Below, piece by piece: positions 21,001 to 29,488 of a stretch of DNA of 64,000 nt. Below the pieces are notes generated by a model. That model was not told where the DNA came from, searched no databases, and saw only the letters and a program-made list of their open reading frames with translations. Within the stretch, counting starts at the first letter, position 1. Every line of letters starts with the position of its first letter. A program made the position numbers and the translations under genes. Source of the stretch: Saussurea involucrata (taxonomy: Eukaryota > Streptophyta > Magnoliopsida > Asterales > Asteraceae); the NCBI GenBank assembly GCA_033807775.1, contig CM066314.1:37245501-37309500 (forward strand), given 5' to 3'.

Positions 21001-22670
21001 GACACTATTTGTATGGAACGAAGTGTACTCTTTATACTGATCACAAGAGTTTGCAACATGTTTTTGATCAGAAGGAGTTAAATATGAGGCAGCGAAGATG
21101 GTTAGAATTGCTTAAGGATTATGATTGTGAATTGCATTACCATCCTGGTAAAGCAAATGTCGTGGCTGATGCCTTAAGTAGAAAAGAATATGGTGGATGT
21201 TTGAAATCGATAAATGCTAGAATTGATGTAACGTCGAGTTTGATGGAAAAGATCAAAGAAGCACAAGTGATTTCTTTGCGAGAGGAAAATCTGAAAGAGG
21301 AAGTAATGGGTAAGCAACATCTTCAGTTGACCGAAGATGGTCGTGGGATAAAATTGTTTCAAGGAAGAGTTTGGGTACCTAAAATGGGAGGAAATCGAGA
21401 GTTGATTCTCGAAGAAGCTCATAGATCTAAGTATTCCATTCACCCTGGGAGTACAAAGATGTATCGAGATTTGAAATTGCATTATTGGTGGCCAGCGATG
21501 AAGGTAGATGTGGCTCGAAAGGTAGAAATATGTACAACATGTTCGTTGGTTAAAGCTGAACATCAGAAACCTTACGGAAGTTTCCAATCATTGGAAATTC
21601 CGGAGTGGAAGTGGGAGAAGATTACCATGGACTTTGTGACGAAGTTACCAAAGACGCAAAAAGGTAACGACACAATATGGGTAATCGTGGATAGATTAAC
21701 TAAGAGTGCTCATTTTCTGGCAATGAAAGAGGCGTCACCAATTGAGAAATTAGCAAAGTTGTATATTGATGAAGTGGTGTCGAGGCATGGTATACCGGTG
21801 TCGATAGTGTCAGATCGTGATAGTCGGTTTACCTCGAGATTTTGGCGATCATTGCAAGAAGAATTGGGTACTAAAGTTAAATTGAGTACTGCTTTCCATC
21901 CACAGACCGATGGACAGAGTGAACGAACCATTCAAACTTTGGAGCATATGCTCAGGTGTTGTGTTTTAGATTTTGGTGGTAACTGGGATACGCATCTACC
22001 GTTAGTGGAATTTGCATATAACAATAGTTATCATTCGAGCATTGGGAGAGCACCCTTCGAAGCGTTGTATGGTCGTAAGTGTAGAACTCCGGTGTGTTGG
22101 TTAGAAGCCGGGGAGAAACAGTTTGCTGGTCCAGAGTTAGTACAGCAAACAGCGGATAAAGTAAAAGAGATTCGGCAGCATATGAAAGCGGCTCAAGATA
22201 GACAGAAAAGTTATGCTGACCCGAAGCGGAGAACAAAAGAATTTCAAGTTGGGGAGCGGGTGATGCTCAAGGTATCCCCATGGAAAGGTGTGATAAGGTT
22301 TGGAAAACGTGGGAAGTTGAGTCCTCGTTTTCTAGGACCTTTCACCATTGTTGAGAGAATTGGATTGCAAGCTTACAAGTTAGATCTTCCACCCGAGTTA
22401 GAAGGAGTTCATAATACTTTTCACGTGTGTTATCTTCGGAAGTGTTTGGCCGAAGAAGAAGATGTGATTCCACTCACAGATGTAAGAATAGATGAAAAGA
22501 GTCGCTGTGTAGAGGAACCAGAGGCAATTTTAGAAAGATCAGTTAGAAAGTTACGTAGTGGTAAAGAGGTAGCTATGTTGAAAGTGCAGTGGAAACACCA
22601 TAGAGGTACTAATGTAACTTTAGAGTCAGAGGAGAGTATGAGGGATAGGTATCCTCATTTGTTTACCTGA
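18030..22670 (+). CDS. Ty3 gag-pol polyprotein, full-length but catalytically altered
   Basis: I take the ATG at 18030 (MVNTPPRSPN) as the start; an in-frame ATG at 18000 is less likely. Domains in order, numbered from 18000: gag capsid region (about 150-290); two CCHC knuckles (CFKCGKMGHMASNC near 382, CFECQQPGHFRKDC near 402); aspartic protease (LFDSGANYSF near 466); reverse transcriptase (about 660-840); RNase H (starting near VVYSDASK, 948); integrase with His-Cys finger, catalytic MDFVTKLP, SDRDSRF and the Glu of SERTIQTLE (about 1140-1310); GPF motif; and a chromodomain-like C-terminus (1513-1556). The RT active site reads FIDGILIYS, with Gly where the second catalytic Asp of the family should be. 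The chromodomain has TL where TW is usual. So the frame is intact, but reverse transcription by this copy should fail. Confidence 0.93.
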   Translation: MVNTPPRSPNSSRNRNWLDDTGERQTGLGGVPDTPSDFLSLGGMRSRVHPGGTSNADQTSSDSGMEGRIMDNVTRLMNASMERQTEMMSTMMGRQSEMFTKLINDRNVEPRRTVADTNVINPTVNPGVETDRRVDRNCSYKTFLSCKPPEFKGDDNPVVCMNWIREIEQAFRACECTDERSKVRFGSQMLRGKALQWWNVLSSTVTETTLNSVTWSQFKAKILEEYCNELEMDRIKEEFRNIKKGNMSVRKYTEVFMEKLNLVGHVASTEKEKIKYYLKGLPADMMTRVRSSKSATLRETIEEAKVIEEMYVKDKEEKMQVGEKRKWEGRSEPPQKLRLFGKNIRNDSRKEPSWCAKCRSKHFGQCRVVGNQCFKCGKMGHMASNCTVSGSVCFECQQPGHFRKDCPKLKRGGDQGRKLDIPKPTGRAFQMTADEAKGSKDVVSGTFLINSIPARVLFDSGANYSFVSKLFHHKLAMHVTTLGDALVVEIANGVQPLVKESLTDCKIMIEGTEFSINLLLMEIGSFDIVVGMDWLSNNQAEIMCTKKLIRIPMGEKDSVFVFGEKQEGEIPLISVMKARKCLSKGCWSYLAYVIDTKLEKKSIQDINVVREFPDVFPDDLPGLPVERQVEFRIDIIPGSAPIARAPYRLAPAEMKEMMTQLQELLDKGFVRPSSSPWGAPVLFVKKKDGTMRMCIDYRELNKVTIKNKYPLPRIDDLFDQLQGAGCFSKIDLRSGYHQVRVRDEDISKTAFRTRYGHYEFLVMPFGLTNAPAIFMDLMNRVCRPFLDKFVIVFIDGILIYSKTEEDHEQHLREVLEVLRKEKLYAKFSKCEFWLKEVQFLGHVITSEGVKVDPSKIEAMTNWETPRSASEIRSFLGLVGYYRRFIKDFSKIASVLTLLTRKNEKFVWTEKQETAFRTLRQKLCEAPVLALPEGTEDFVVYSDASKMGLGCVLMQRGKVIAYASRQLKEHEKNYPTHDLELAAVVFALKLWRHYLYGTKCTLYTDHKSLQHVFDQKELNMRQRRWLELLKDYDCELHYHPGKANVVADALSRKEYGGCLKSINARIDVTSSLMEKIKEAQVISLREENLKEEVMGKQHLQLTEDGRGIKLFQGRVWVPKMGGNRELILEEAHRSKYSIHPGSTKMYRDLKLHYWWPAMKVDVARKVEICTTCSLVKAEHQKPYGSFQSLEIPEWKWEKITMDFVTKLPKTQKGNDTIWVIVDRLTKSAHFLAMKEASPIEKLAKLYIDEVVSRHGIPVSIVSDRDSRFTSRFWRSLQEELGTKVKLSTAFHPQTDGQSERTIQTLEHMLRCCVLDFGGNWDTHLPLVEFAYNNSYHSSIGRAPFEALYGRKCRTPVCWLEAGEKQFAGPELVQQTADKVKEIRQHMKAAQDRQKSYADPKRRTKEFQVGERVMLKVSPWKGVIRFGKRGKLSPRFLGPFTIVERIGLQAYKLDLPPELEGVHNTFHVCYLRKCLAEEEDVIPLTDVRIDEKSRCVEEPEAILERSVRKLRSGKEVAMLKVQWKHHRGTNVTLESEESMRDRYPHLFT

Positions 22671-22697
22671 CTTTGATTTCGGGGACGAAATCTTTTT

Positions 22698-22712
22698 CAA
22701 GTTGGGGAGTAT
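22698..22712 (+). other. Polypurine tract of the Tekay-like element
   Basis: CAAGTTGGGGAGTAT immediately precedes the 3' LTR. Confidence 0.85.
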
Positions 22713-25029
22713 TGTAACATCCCGAATTTTCGTTATATTATGTTATAAATTATAAACTAACTTGGGGGTTAAGTTTGTAATTGTTTAAAGTGTTGTTGAA
22801 AATGATTTTTTCAAATTGAGGGTTTGTTGTGCAATTCGTGGAAAGTTGAAGGTTGTTTGGTAATAAAGACTATGACTCATGTGTTTTTACGTGAGGTGTC
22901 GTTAATTTAGATTATTAGCTAAATTGTGTGTGTTGTGTGTGCATTCGTTTTGAGAAGAAAACCGTGAGAGAGAGAGAGATATCGAGAAAGAGAAGGAGAG
23001 GAAGAAAAGGTGCTGGGATTGCTATAATTGCTATAATCTGTTTTGGGTTGAAGAATCATAAGGTAAACTATATCATTAAATCCTTCATCTTCTTAGATTA
23101 AAGCTTTCTATGGAGTTTTTAGTTGGGTCTTGATAAATTATGATGATTATGTGAACTTGAGTTTTAGGATATGTTAAGATAAGTGTAATAAACATATCTG
23201 CAAATTGGCATAAACAAACATGGATTAAAAGTATAAAAATCTGGGTTTTTGATGAACTTAGTGGACTGAGACTTGGATGAACATCATCGGAGTCGCAATA
23301 GGCAATTGCGACTTGGAGTTGGATTTGCAGCAGACCATTGCGATTCGGCTTTGGAATCGCAACAGTTGGTTGCGATTCGGAGTGAGATCGCAATGGGCAG
23401 TTGCGACTTGGCTTTGGAATCGCTTTAGTTGGTTGCGACTTGGGGTGAAATCGCAATGGCGAGTTGCGATTTGAGGATGAAATCGCAACCGTTGACTGCG
23501 ATTTGGTTTTGAAATCGCAACAGAGGACTGCGACTTCAGTTCACTGCGATTTGGATTTGAAATCGCAATAATGGACTGCGATTTCAGTGGGTTGCGACTT
23601 GAAACGTGATTTTTAGAAATTAAGGATTTTCAGTTTTAGAGAGTTCTGTTTTAGAAGTTAACATCAGTATATGTTAATTGGTTAATACAGTAAGCTTTAA
23701 TAGTGAAGAAAGGAGACTTTCAAGTTAAAAGGATTAAAAGAAGCAATAACGCATCAGGTGAGTTTATTCAACTCTCTTTAAAATTCAGTAATTAATCTTG
23801 AATTAGATGTTTTATATGTCTGCATGAAGTTGTGTTATATTGGTTACCATGTTAAAATTTCCAAGATGAGATACATATGAAATTGATGGGTTAGTATTAT
23901 TATTTATCATGCATGTTAAGTTTGATTTACCTACTACATGAAATTGATATGTGGTTATGAATACTAAACATGATTTGAAGCTTTCTTGAGATATTAATTT
24001 CCATGCTAAGATTAAGAGGAGATGATTAAGAGATTGAGATGAGAAGATATTAATATTCTTGATATTTTAGAATATGTTCGGAGAAATGATATACTGTATG
24101 CTGGACGCATATAGTAGTATCGATTATTATACATATTATATTATGTGATTATGTGCTTTTACTAAAATAGGCATCCGGTCACCGAGGGCACTTGGGTACG
24201 GTATGATGGGAACCGGTTACTCGCCATAGACCAAAGGGATGTAATTTTAGTAATTGGGTGAACCTTGAATCATGAGTCTCGATTTGAGTATCGCGATATT
24301 ATAATCCCATGGGGACCATTGATTCTGAGGTGGAATGTGGAAAAAGCAGTTGTGCTTAATAGTTCCCATTTCGATTTGGGAAGATCAGAGATTTCCCTGT
24401 GATGAGAGGAAGATTTGAGATAGGCATAAAGTAATTTGTAATCTCTACTTCCTGATTTAAGAAATAGACAGGTTTTGACTTGTAATTTCTTGTATGTGAT
24501 TATTGATTGTGAATCTGGAATGATTCAGAGTTGACTGTTATGTCATTGTTACGATTAAATGAGTTAGTCGTAGGAATTGGGAGTGGGGTAGATTCCCCGA
24601 TTTGAAAAGGAGTTGTCGTACGGTAAGATGGGTGAGAACAGGTTTGAGTTATCTGTTCATGTTTTAATTATTAAATTTTATTCTGATTTGAGTATCCTCA
24701 CTAGGCGAAAGCCTAATGTTTCAAGTTGAATCTTCTTACCAGGTACAAGCTCTGGGAAATAGCGGGAATGAGAGACGAGGATTTTTGGAAAGATTCAGAC
24801 TTAGAGATACCGAAGGATCTAGAGATTTTGATGCTTTTGGGACGGTTGTTTAGATAACTGGTTTAATCTAATTGTTATATTATGATTAGATTAATAAGTT
24901 ATTTAAGAAATGACGTTTGTAGATAGAAACCTTACATTTGATCCTCAGGTTATATAAATTTGAAAGCTTTTGATCATAACTTATGGTAAATTTCAAGGTT
25001 TAAATTGACCCTGTTTTTAGGGTGTTTCA
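22713..25029 (+). repeat. 3' LTR of the Tekay-like element
   Basis: 2317 bp, the partner of 15471-17678. It carries an expanded TCGCAA/TTGCGA array (about 23290-23600) and a short GAGAGTTCTGTTTTAGA duplication near 23636. Confidence 0.93.
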
Positions 25030-25034
25030 CCACC

Positions 25035-25283
25035 CGACCCGCTTCCACCATGCTATCCACCTTTAATGGATAAGAACAGGGTCGGGAGACCGAGAAAGAA
25101 CGACCGACGTCCATCATGTGGTGAAAGTTCGATACAACGAAGATGTACTCGGTGCCAATGCGTAGGACACACTCGTGGAGAGTGTCCAAATCCCGCCCCT
25201 TCAACCGTGCCAAGGAGACATTCTGTCAGTCACACCCCGGGCCCGTCACAGCTTGATACTGTTGATCTAAACACTGATTTGTA
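25035..25283 (+). pseudogene. mudrA: C-terminal end of the MULE-1 transposase, displaced by the Tekay insertion
   Basis: This segment continues the frame left at 15465. It has a Pro-rich stretch (PPCYPPLMDKNRVGRPRKND) followed by a CCHC-type zinc knuckle (CTRCQCVGHTRGEC), the usual C-terminus of MULE transposases, and stops after DLNTDL. The GRPRKN motif resembles an AT-hook. Its distance from the rest of the gene is entirely due to the retrotransposon. Confidence 0.88.
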
Positions 25284-25295
25284 AATGATATATTT

Positions 25296-25346
25296 ACACA
25301 CATACATATGCTTCTAAATGAACATTGATAACACAGCTAGTTTGTA
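25296..25346. repeat. 51-bp direct repeat, copy 1
   Basis: It starts ACACACATACATATGCTTCT and ends CAGCTAGTTTGTA. An identical copy at 25902-25952 brackets the noncoding block and MATH hairpin. Confidence 0.9.
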
Positions 25347-25648
25347 AATGATAAATATATTCATATTAGATACGTTTTAATTTTAATAAATTACACCATT
25401 ATAATCGTCTCTTCGATACGTTCGAAATGAGCACAATCTTGAACTTTTTTGGATTTATATATTTTAATATATATCATATACAGTTATACATTAAAATTCA
25501 TAACCTTATAGTTAATTATTTAATTTATGGTACATCTCTTTTTTTTTCAATTTTGTTTTACACTCCTATCGCATTAACATAATAATCATATATTAACTAA
25601 TTCATTAAATCGTTTTAAATTATTATTATTTGAATGTGTTTATATATA
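25347..25648. repeat. Noncoding block shared with MULE-2
   Basis: A/T-rich sequence including TAATCGTCTCTTCGATACGT and CACTCCTATCGCATTAACAT is closely similar to 61450-61770 of MULE-2. No gene is seen. The shared block ties the two elements to one family. Confidence 0.85.
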
Positions 25649-25650
25649 TC

Positions 25651-25775
25651 GTGAATGGCAATAGGAGAAGGTTTCACGAGAAGAATATTAAATGGGGTTT
25701 TGACAAGTTGGTATCACTGGACTCATTTAAGAATTGTGAAAATGGGTATTTGGCGAATGATGATTCATGTGTATT
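25651..25775 (+). pseudogene. Captured MATH (TRAF-homology) domain fragment
   Basis: The plus-strand reading RRRFHEKNIKWGFDKLVSLD, then GYLANDDSCVF, matches the core of plant MATH-domain proteins (pattern W-G-F-x-K...NGYLVND...CVFGAEV). The opposite arm, read on the minus strand, extends to the diagnostic GAEV. In plants MATH domains act as substrate-binding modules in BPM adaptors, ubiquitin proteases and related proteins. Only about 40 codons are present, without start or stop, so this is a transduplicated fragment rather than a gene. Confidence 0.75.
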
Positions 25776-25879
25776 TAAAACACTTCAGCTCCAAACACAC
25801 ATGAATCATCATTCGTCAAATACCCATTTTCACAATTCTTAAATGAGTCCAGTGATACCAACTTGTCAAAACCCCATTT
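25690..25879. repeat. Near-perfect 83-bp-arm inverted repeat made of the MATH fragment
   Basis: The left arm (25690-25772) and right arm (25797-25879) are reverse complements with one mismatch by eye (a G in TTTGGCGAA against A), separated by a 24-nt spacer. Both arms encode the same MATH segment. A transcript in either direction would form an extended double-stranded hairpin suitable for small-RNA production. Confidence 0.92.
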
Positions 25880-26139
25880 CATATTATATATATATATATA
25901 TACACACATACATATGCTTCTAAATGAACATTGATAACACAGCTAGTTTGTATTCCATCCAACAAGCTCTTCATCTTCAATCTTTCTGACCCTTCTTCAA
26001 CGGCTTCTACTTTTGCAACCACGTATGGCCATTGTGTACCACAACCCGCACACACTTTAGCAAATGAGTTGAGGGTTGTCATGTATTCTACAAGAGGAGT
26101 AGGCCCACGAATGAGGTAACCTCTGACTTGACCTTGCAT
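25879..26139 (-). CDS. Small unrecognised minus-strand frame in MULE-1
   Basis: The frame opens with MQGQVRGYLIRGPTPLVEYM and has a close cysteine pair (VCAGCGTQWPYV), then an acidic/basic stretch (EAVEEGSERLKMKSLLDG). The last 25 or so residues run through the 51-bp repeat and a TA tract, so the native end is uncertain. It may be a downstream exon of the coiled-coil frame at 26282-26605: a possible acceptor lies near 26155. I do not recognise the family. Its placement, convergent to the transposase, is like mudrB of MuDR, but no sequence similarity is claimed. Confidence 0.4.
   Translation of the reverse strand: MQGQVRGYLIRGPTPLVEYMTTLNSFAKVCAGCGTQWPYVVAKVEAVEEGSERLKMKSLLDGIQTSCVINVHLEAYVCVYIYIYII
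25902..25952. repeat. 51-bp direct repeat, copy 2
   Basis: Identical to 25296-25346. Together the copies bracket about 555 bp containing the shared noncoding block and MATH hairpin. Confidence 0.9.
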
Positions 26140-26281
26140 GATGTATCCAACCTAACCGTGGTTCAGCGGCTTAAAAACTACTTTTCAGAGAAATTAACAA
26201 CAACAAAAAATACAAAACAACAACACAGTAAAAAAATACAAAACAAGAAAAAAAATACAAAACAACTAAAACAACCACCAC

Positions 26282-26605
26282 CTACTTAAAAATTGATTTA
26301 GTTTCATCAATCCAAGCTTGCTTCTCGTTTACCTTCGCTTGAATAATTGCGAAGTCTTGCAGAATATGGTGAATTGCTTCTTGTTCTCGACGAACACGAG
26401 CCTCCCTAGCTTTTATATCCCCTTTCATCCTTTTGATCTCCCTGTCTTCCTCTTCGATCTTTCTCAAATGGACTGCCTTCCTGTCCATAATTTTTTTCCA
26501 CTCTTCTGTTAGTTCATCTATCTCATTTTCCTTTTTTGCTCTGGCGACCTCGATTTGAGGTGGCATTTTTTCAGGAGTAGCCTTAGGGTTTGATGACGAT
26601 GCCAT
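26282..26605 (-). CDS. Coiled-coil protein of MULE-1, read from the right terminus
   Basis: The likely start is MASSSNPKATPEKMPP at 26605; an upstream in-frame ATG would add a Leu/Ser-rich stretch less likely to be native. The 107-residue product is strongly charged and predicted helical: NEIDELTEEWKKIMDRK, then EEEDREIKRMKGDIKAREA, then VRREQEAIHHIL, ending ETKSIFK. No enzymatic motif is visible. It is transcribed toward the transposase gene, and its 5' end faces the right TIR, where a promoter would be expected. A role as an accessory transposition protein is inference from layout alone. Confidence 0.5.
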   Translation of the reverse strand: MASSSNPKATPEKMPPQIEVARAKKENEIDELTEEWKKIMDRKAVHLRKIEEEDREIKRMKGDIKAREARVRREQEAIHHILQDFAIIQAKVNEKQAWIDETKSIFK

Positions 26606-26749
26606 TTGTGGATTAAATGAGAGAAGAGAAATCAAGAGAGAAAACAATTCAAAGAAAGAAAGCAAGAGAGAAATCAAGAAAGAAAGCAAGAGGAAGTGTG
26701 AATTGTGAATTGCATCTTACTGGTATTTATGGATGAAATCTCAAACATG

Positions 26750-27123
26750 CAAATGAATTTCAACCACAAATCGGTCTTTAAAGTACAATAATTGTGGAAA
26801 AAACAGTAAAAGCATGCAAGATTCGTCTAAGTACAGGGACCAAAAGTGTAAATTTTCAGGGACCAAAACTGTAAATTTTCAGGGACCAAAACTGTAAATT
26901 TTGGTCCATCGCGGGCTGCGATCGCGGGCAGGGACCAAAAGTGCACCGCGGCCAAAGTTGAGGGGCTTCGCGGGGCATTTGGGGCCAAAATACGTGCCAC
27001 GTCAGCCCTAGCCCGCGATCGCGGGACCCATCGCGGGTATTTTGGGTATTTTTGCAAAATTGAAAAAATTTAGGGTATTTCGGTAACAGTTGGTCAAACT
27101 TGGGGTATTTTAATTAATTTCCC
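26750..27123 (-). repeat. Right terminal inverted repeat of MULE-1
   Basis: Inverse of 12946-13262. It is longer here because AGGGACCAAAACTGTAAATT is repeated two to three times near 26836-26900. It contains CGCGGGCTGCGATCGCGGGC and CCCGCGATCGCGGGACCC palindromes and ends AATTAATTTCCC. Confidence 0.85.
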
Positions 27124-27132
27124 TTTATAGTT

Positions 27133-28681
27133 TGATGTAAACATGTTGCTATTTCAACCTCATCCTCTCTGATTCTTTTCGACTTTTAATTCAAGACCAT
27201 AAAAGTCAACATTATGTACACTTCAACTTTGATTTAAATTTTAAGTGAACAAACTTTTTTTAAAATCTGTTGATATATTTTAAAAAATGAGGAGTTTGAA
27301 GGATATCATTATATATATATATATATATATAAAGAGAGAGAGAGAGTAGGTTCAAACGAGAACACTGATTATTTAAAGAAACACGAGAACGATCATCAAT
27401 GTACAAAATCATATATGATTCACACGCCTTTGTCCCGTGACTTAAGTCGCGACCGAAGTCGCCCGCGTCCATGTTTTTGTTGTTAATGTAAAATCACATG
27501 TGATTTTGTACATGATTTGTTGTATATATATGTGTGTGTGTGTTAATTGCCCAAAAGGGGTCAAATAATCAACCATTAGTTCTAGAAATCACACTAACTT
27601 TGGTTTGTAGTTCAAACTCATCAAATAGCCACATGTCCCATAATATATAACTTAAGGGAGTCAAATAAATAAAACAATGTGTATTTTCCAAACATTTACC
27701 CAATACAAGACCCAATGCTCAAATGGTTAGTTAAACAACTCAATAGATATGTAAAACTTCATAAAAGCAAATAGACACCAAAAGGAGAATGTTTTTGACA
27801 TGTACAATGTTTTCACAAAGTAACTTGAAACTCACATAGTTAGGTTAGGTTAAATCTAGTTTCCAAACCCATATCTAGCTTCCAAGGATGAAAAACTAAG
27901 ATTTACAAGTAAACATCTCTAGAAACCTTATCTAGGTCACAACCAAGCCTAGAAATACACCAAATATAAACACAAGTTTTAGATCTAGAAAGATCGTAAA
28001 AATGGAGGCAAAACACCCAAGAACTTACCTCACCATAATCTTGTAATCGTCCACCATAAATCTCCAATCCTTGATACACCCTTCAAAAGCTCCCAAAATC
28101 GACCAAAGTACCCAAAATCTCCTAGAGAGATAGGGGAGTTTATGATTTCCAAAAGGCTTTTTCGACCATGCTCGCAACCTAAGTCGTGAGCCAAGTATCT
28201 CATGTCACAAACTCGAGCCACCAGTAGTTCCCATGGCACCTGCGTCGTGTTTCGTGTCTTGCATGTGTTGCCTACGTCGTGCTCCCATAATTTTGTGATC
28301 CAGTGCCTTAGGCAGCTATCCATGTGGCTTTGGTTGCATAGTAAGTCGCCTGAAACCACCAAAATGACCTGAATTTCATAAAACTAACGTCTTTTCAGTT
28401 CTTGATATATATCGGGGTGAAAGTCTCAATCGAGAAATGATTATTTCTCATTCGGCAAACAAAATCAACCCGCTAAATCTTGTAAATTATATTTTAATAA
28501 TAGAAACAAAATTATAGGTCTTGCATTATGCATTTAGTCTACCCCAAGTCTAAATTAACCACGTCTATATACTAAATTAACCTTCTCTTACAAATTATTA
28601 TGTAGCGTATAAAAATTAAACAAAGATCAAATGCATTGATTCTATGAATACACGTGAACAATCTCTTCTAAAATTTGTGGA
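27133..28681. other. Unassigned sequence with one TA-associated palindromic insertion
   Basis: A (TA)n(GA)n tract at 27309-27343 leads into GGTTCAAACGAGAACACTG and a palindromic segment (AATGTACAAAATCATATATG and its inverse near 27487-27513), a third member of the TA-associated MITE type ending near 27540. From 27540 to 28650 the sequence is moderately A/T-rich with GTCGTG-bearing stretches (28170-28280) that look retrotransposon-derived, but no terminus, primer site or gene can be supported. Confidence 0.5.
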
Positions 28682-28686
28682 TTCAA
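28655..28686 (+). pseudogene. Short gag piece of Copia-3, separated by Copia-2
   Basis: Reading EQSLLKFVDST, this joins in frame across the TTCAA target site to the gag segment starting at 40207. Upstream sequence does not continue as recognisable gag. Confidence 0.5.
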
Positions 28687-29167
28687 TGTTGGAATAATCA
28701 TCATGATTTGTATTTGATAATGGAAATAAGATGGTAAGAAATCATACCCGATGATCCTGAGGATCCAGTGAAAGCGTTAAACATATTCGCCATTGATTGT
28801 CGGGTTCCCAGAACGAGGTGATCGTATAATGATGGGATGATGATGATCGATCCTTGAGAGAGTCGATCTTAGGGGCGCACGGCTGGATGTTTATCAGCTG
28901 ATTAGGGTTTTAGTCATTTTTTTTAAAAGTAGGATTAGGGTACTCTATTTATAATAAGAGTATCTTACACCTTTAACCCTTGGTGTTTATTATGTGCGGT
29001 ATAATCCCCTATAGTTCCAATCACCTAATGGGAAACCCTATAGTATGTCAATAATAGTAAATACGCCCATCATATATTTACTAGACATAGGGATTTCAGT
29101 TATTGTCAATTATCATATCAGGAATGATAAACGATCAGTGACGGTCACTTTTAAGGTGGTTCCAACA
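28687..29167 (-). repeat. 3' LTR of Copia-2
   Basis: 481 bp, apparently identical to 39726-40206. Confidence 0.95.
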
Positions 29168-29179
29168 TTCTCCCACTTG
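29168..29179 (-). other. Polypurine tract of Copia-2
   Basis: On the minus strand CAAGTGGGAGAA sits next to the 3' LTR. Confidence 0.85.
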
Positions 29180-29488
29180 ACCAAGCGATCTTTTATCTAT
29201 GAGTACCAATAAGTCCGGCCGGGATAATACTCATTTTTGTTTTAAACTGAAATCATAGCTAATAAGTACAGCCGTAGAGAAGAATATCAACTCAGGACCC
29301 CCACTAGTCAAACTATGACTCAAATTTAAAACTGAATAAGCAATGATCAATTGACTGAGACATATTTCGTTATAATAATGTCCATACACCATTATGAGCT
29401 CAAAGCGTAACTAATAGACAAACAAAATCTGAATATAGAGGAAAATTTTATTAAGATAATAGTTATGACCAATAAGTACAATATGCTA

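Larger units (their letters stand above)
15471..25029 (+). mobile_element. Tekay/Del-like Ty3 chromovirus, complete structure
   Basis: LTRs at 15471-17678 and 22713-25029 begin TGTAACATCCCGAATTTTCG and end GGGTGTTTCA. Target duplication CCACC lies at 15466-15470 and 25030-25034, within the MULE transposase coding sequence. The single gag-pol frame with integrase before a C-terminal chromodomain-like tail is typical of chromoviruses, and the TGTAACATCCC start and long LTRs fit the Tekay/Del lineage. The element is probably inactive because of an active-site change in reverse transcriptase. Confidence 0.93.
12946..27123 (+). mobile_element. MULE-1: Mutator-like element with mudrA-like gene, split by a Tekay insertion
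   Basis: Long inverted ends begin GGGAAATTAATTAAAA (12946) and its inverse (ending 27123). They share the ACCCTAA/TTTGCAAAAATACCC lead and the palindrome CCCGCGATCGCGGG. Flanking 9-mers TTATTAGTT and TTTATAGTT agree at seven of nine positions, an imperfect Mutator-size target duplication. Without the retrotransposon at 15471-25034 the element is about 4.6 kb. It encodes a transposase on the plus strand and two small frames on the minus strand read from the right end, a layout like maize MuDR. A MATH-domain fragment is captured near the centre-right. Confidence 0.85.

Noticed and set aside
21174..21587. Minus-strand frame of 137 codons across Ty3 integrase
   Set aside because: Shadow of the well-supported gag-pol frame on the other strand; the same holds for other minus frames in 18022-22236.
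28030..28362. Minus-strand 110-codon frame
   Set aside because: No recognisable domain, no supporting gene context, composition not clearly coding.
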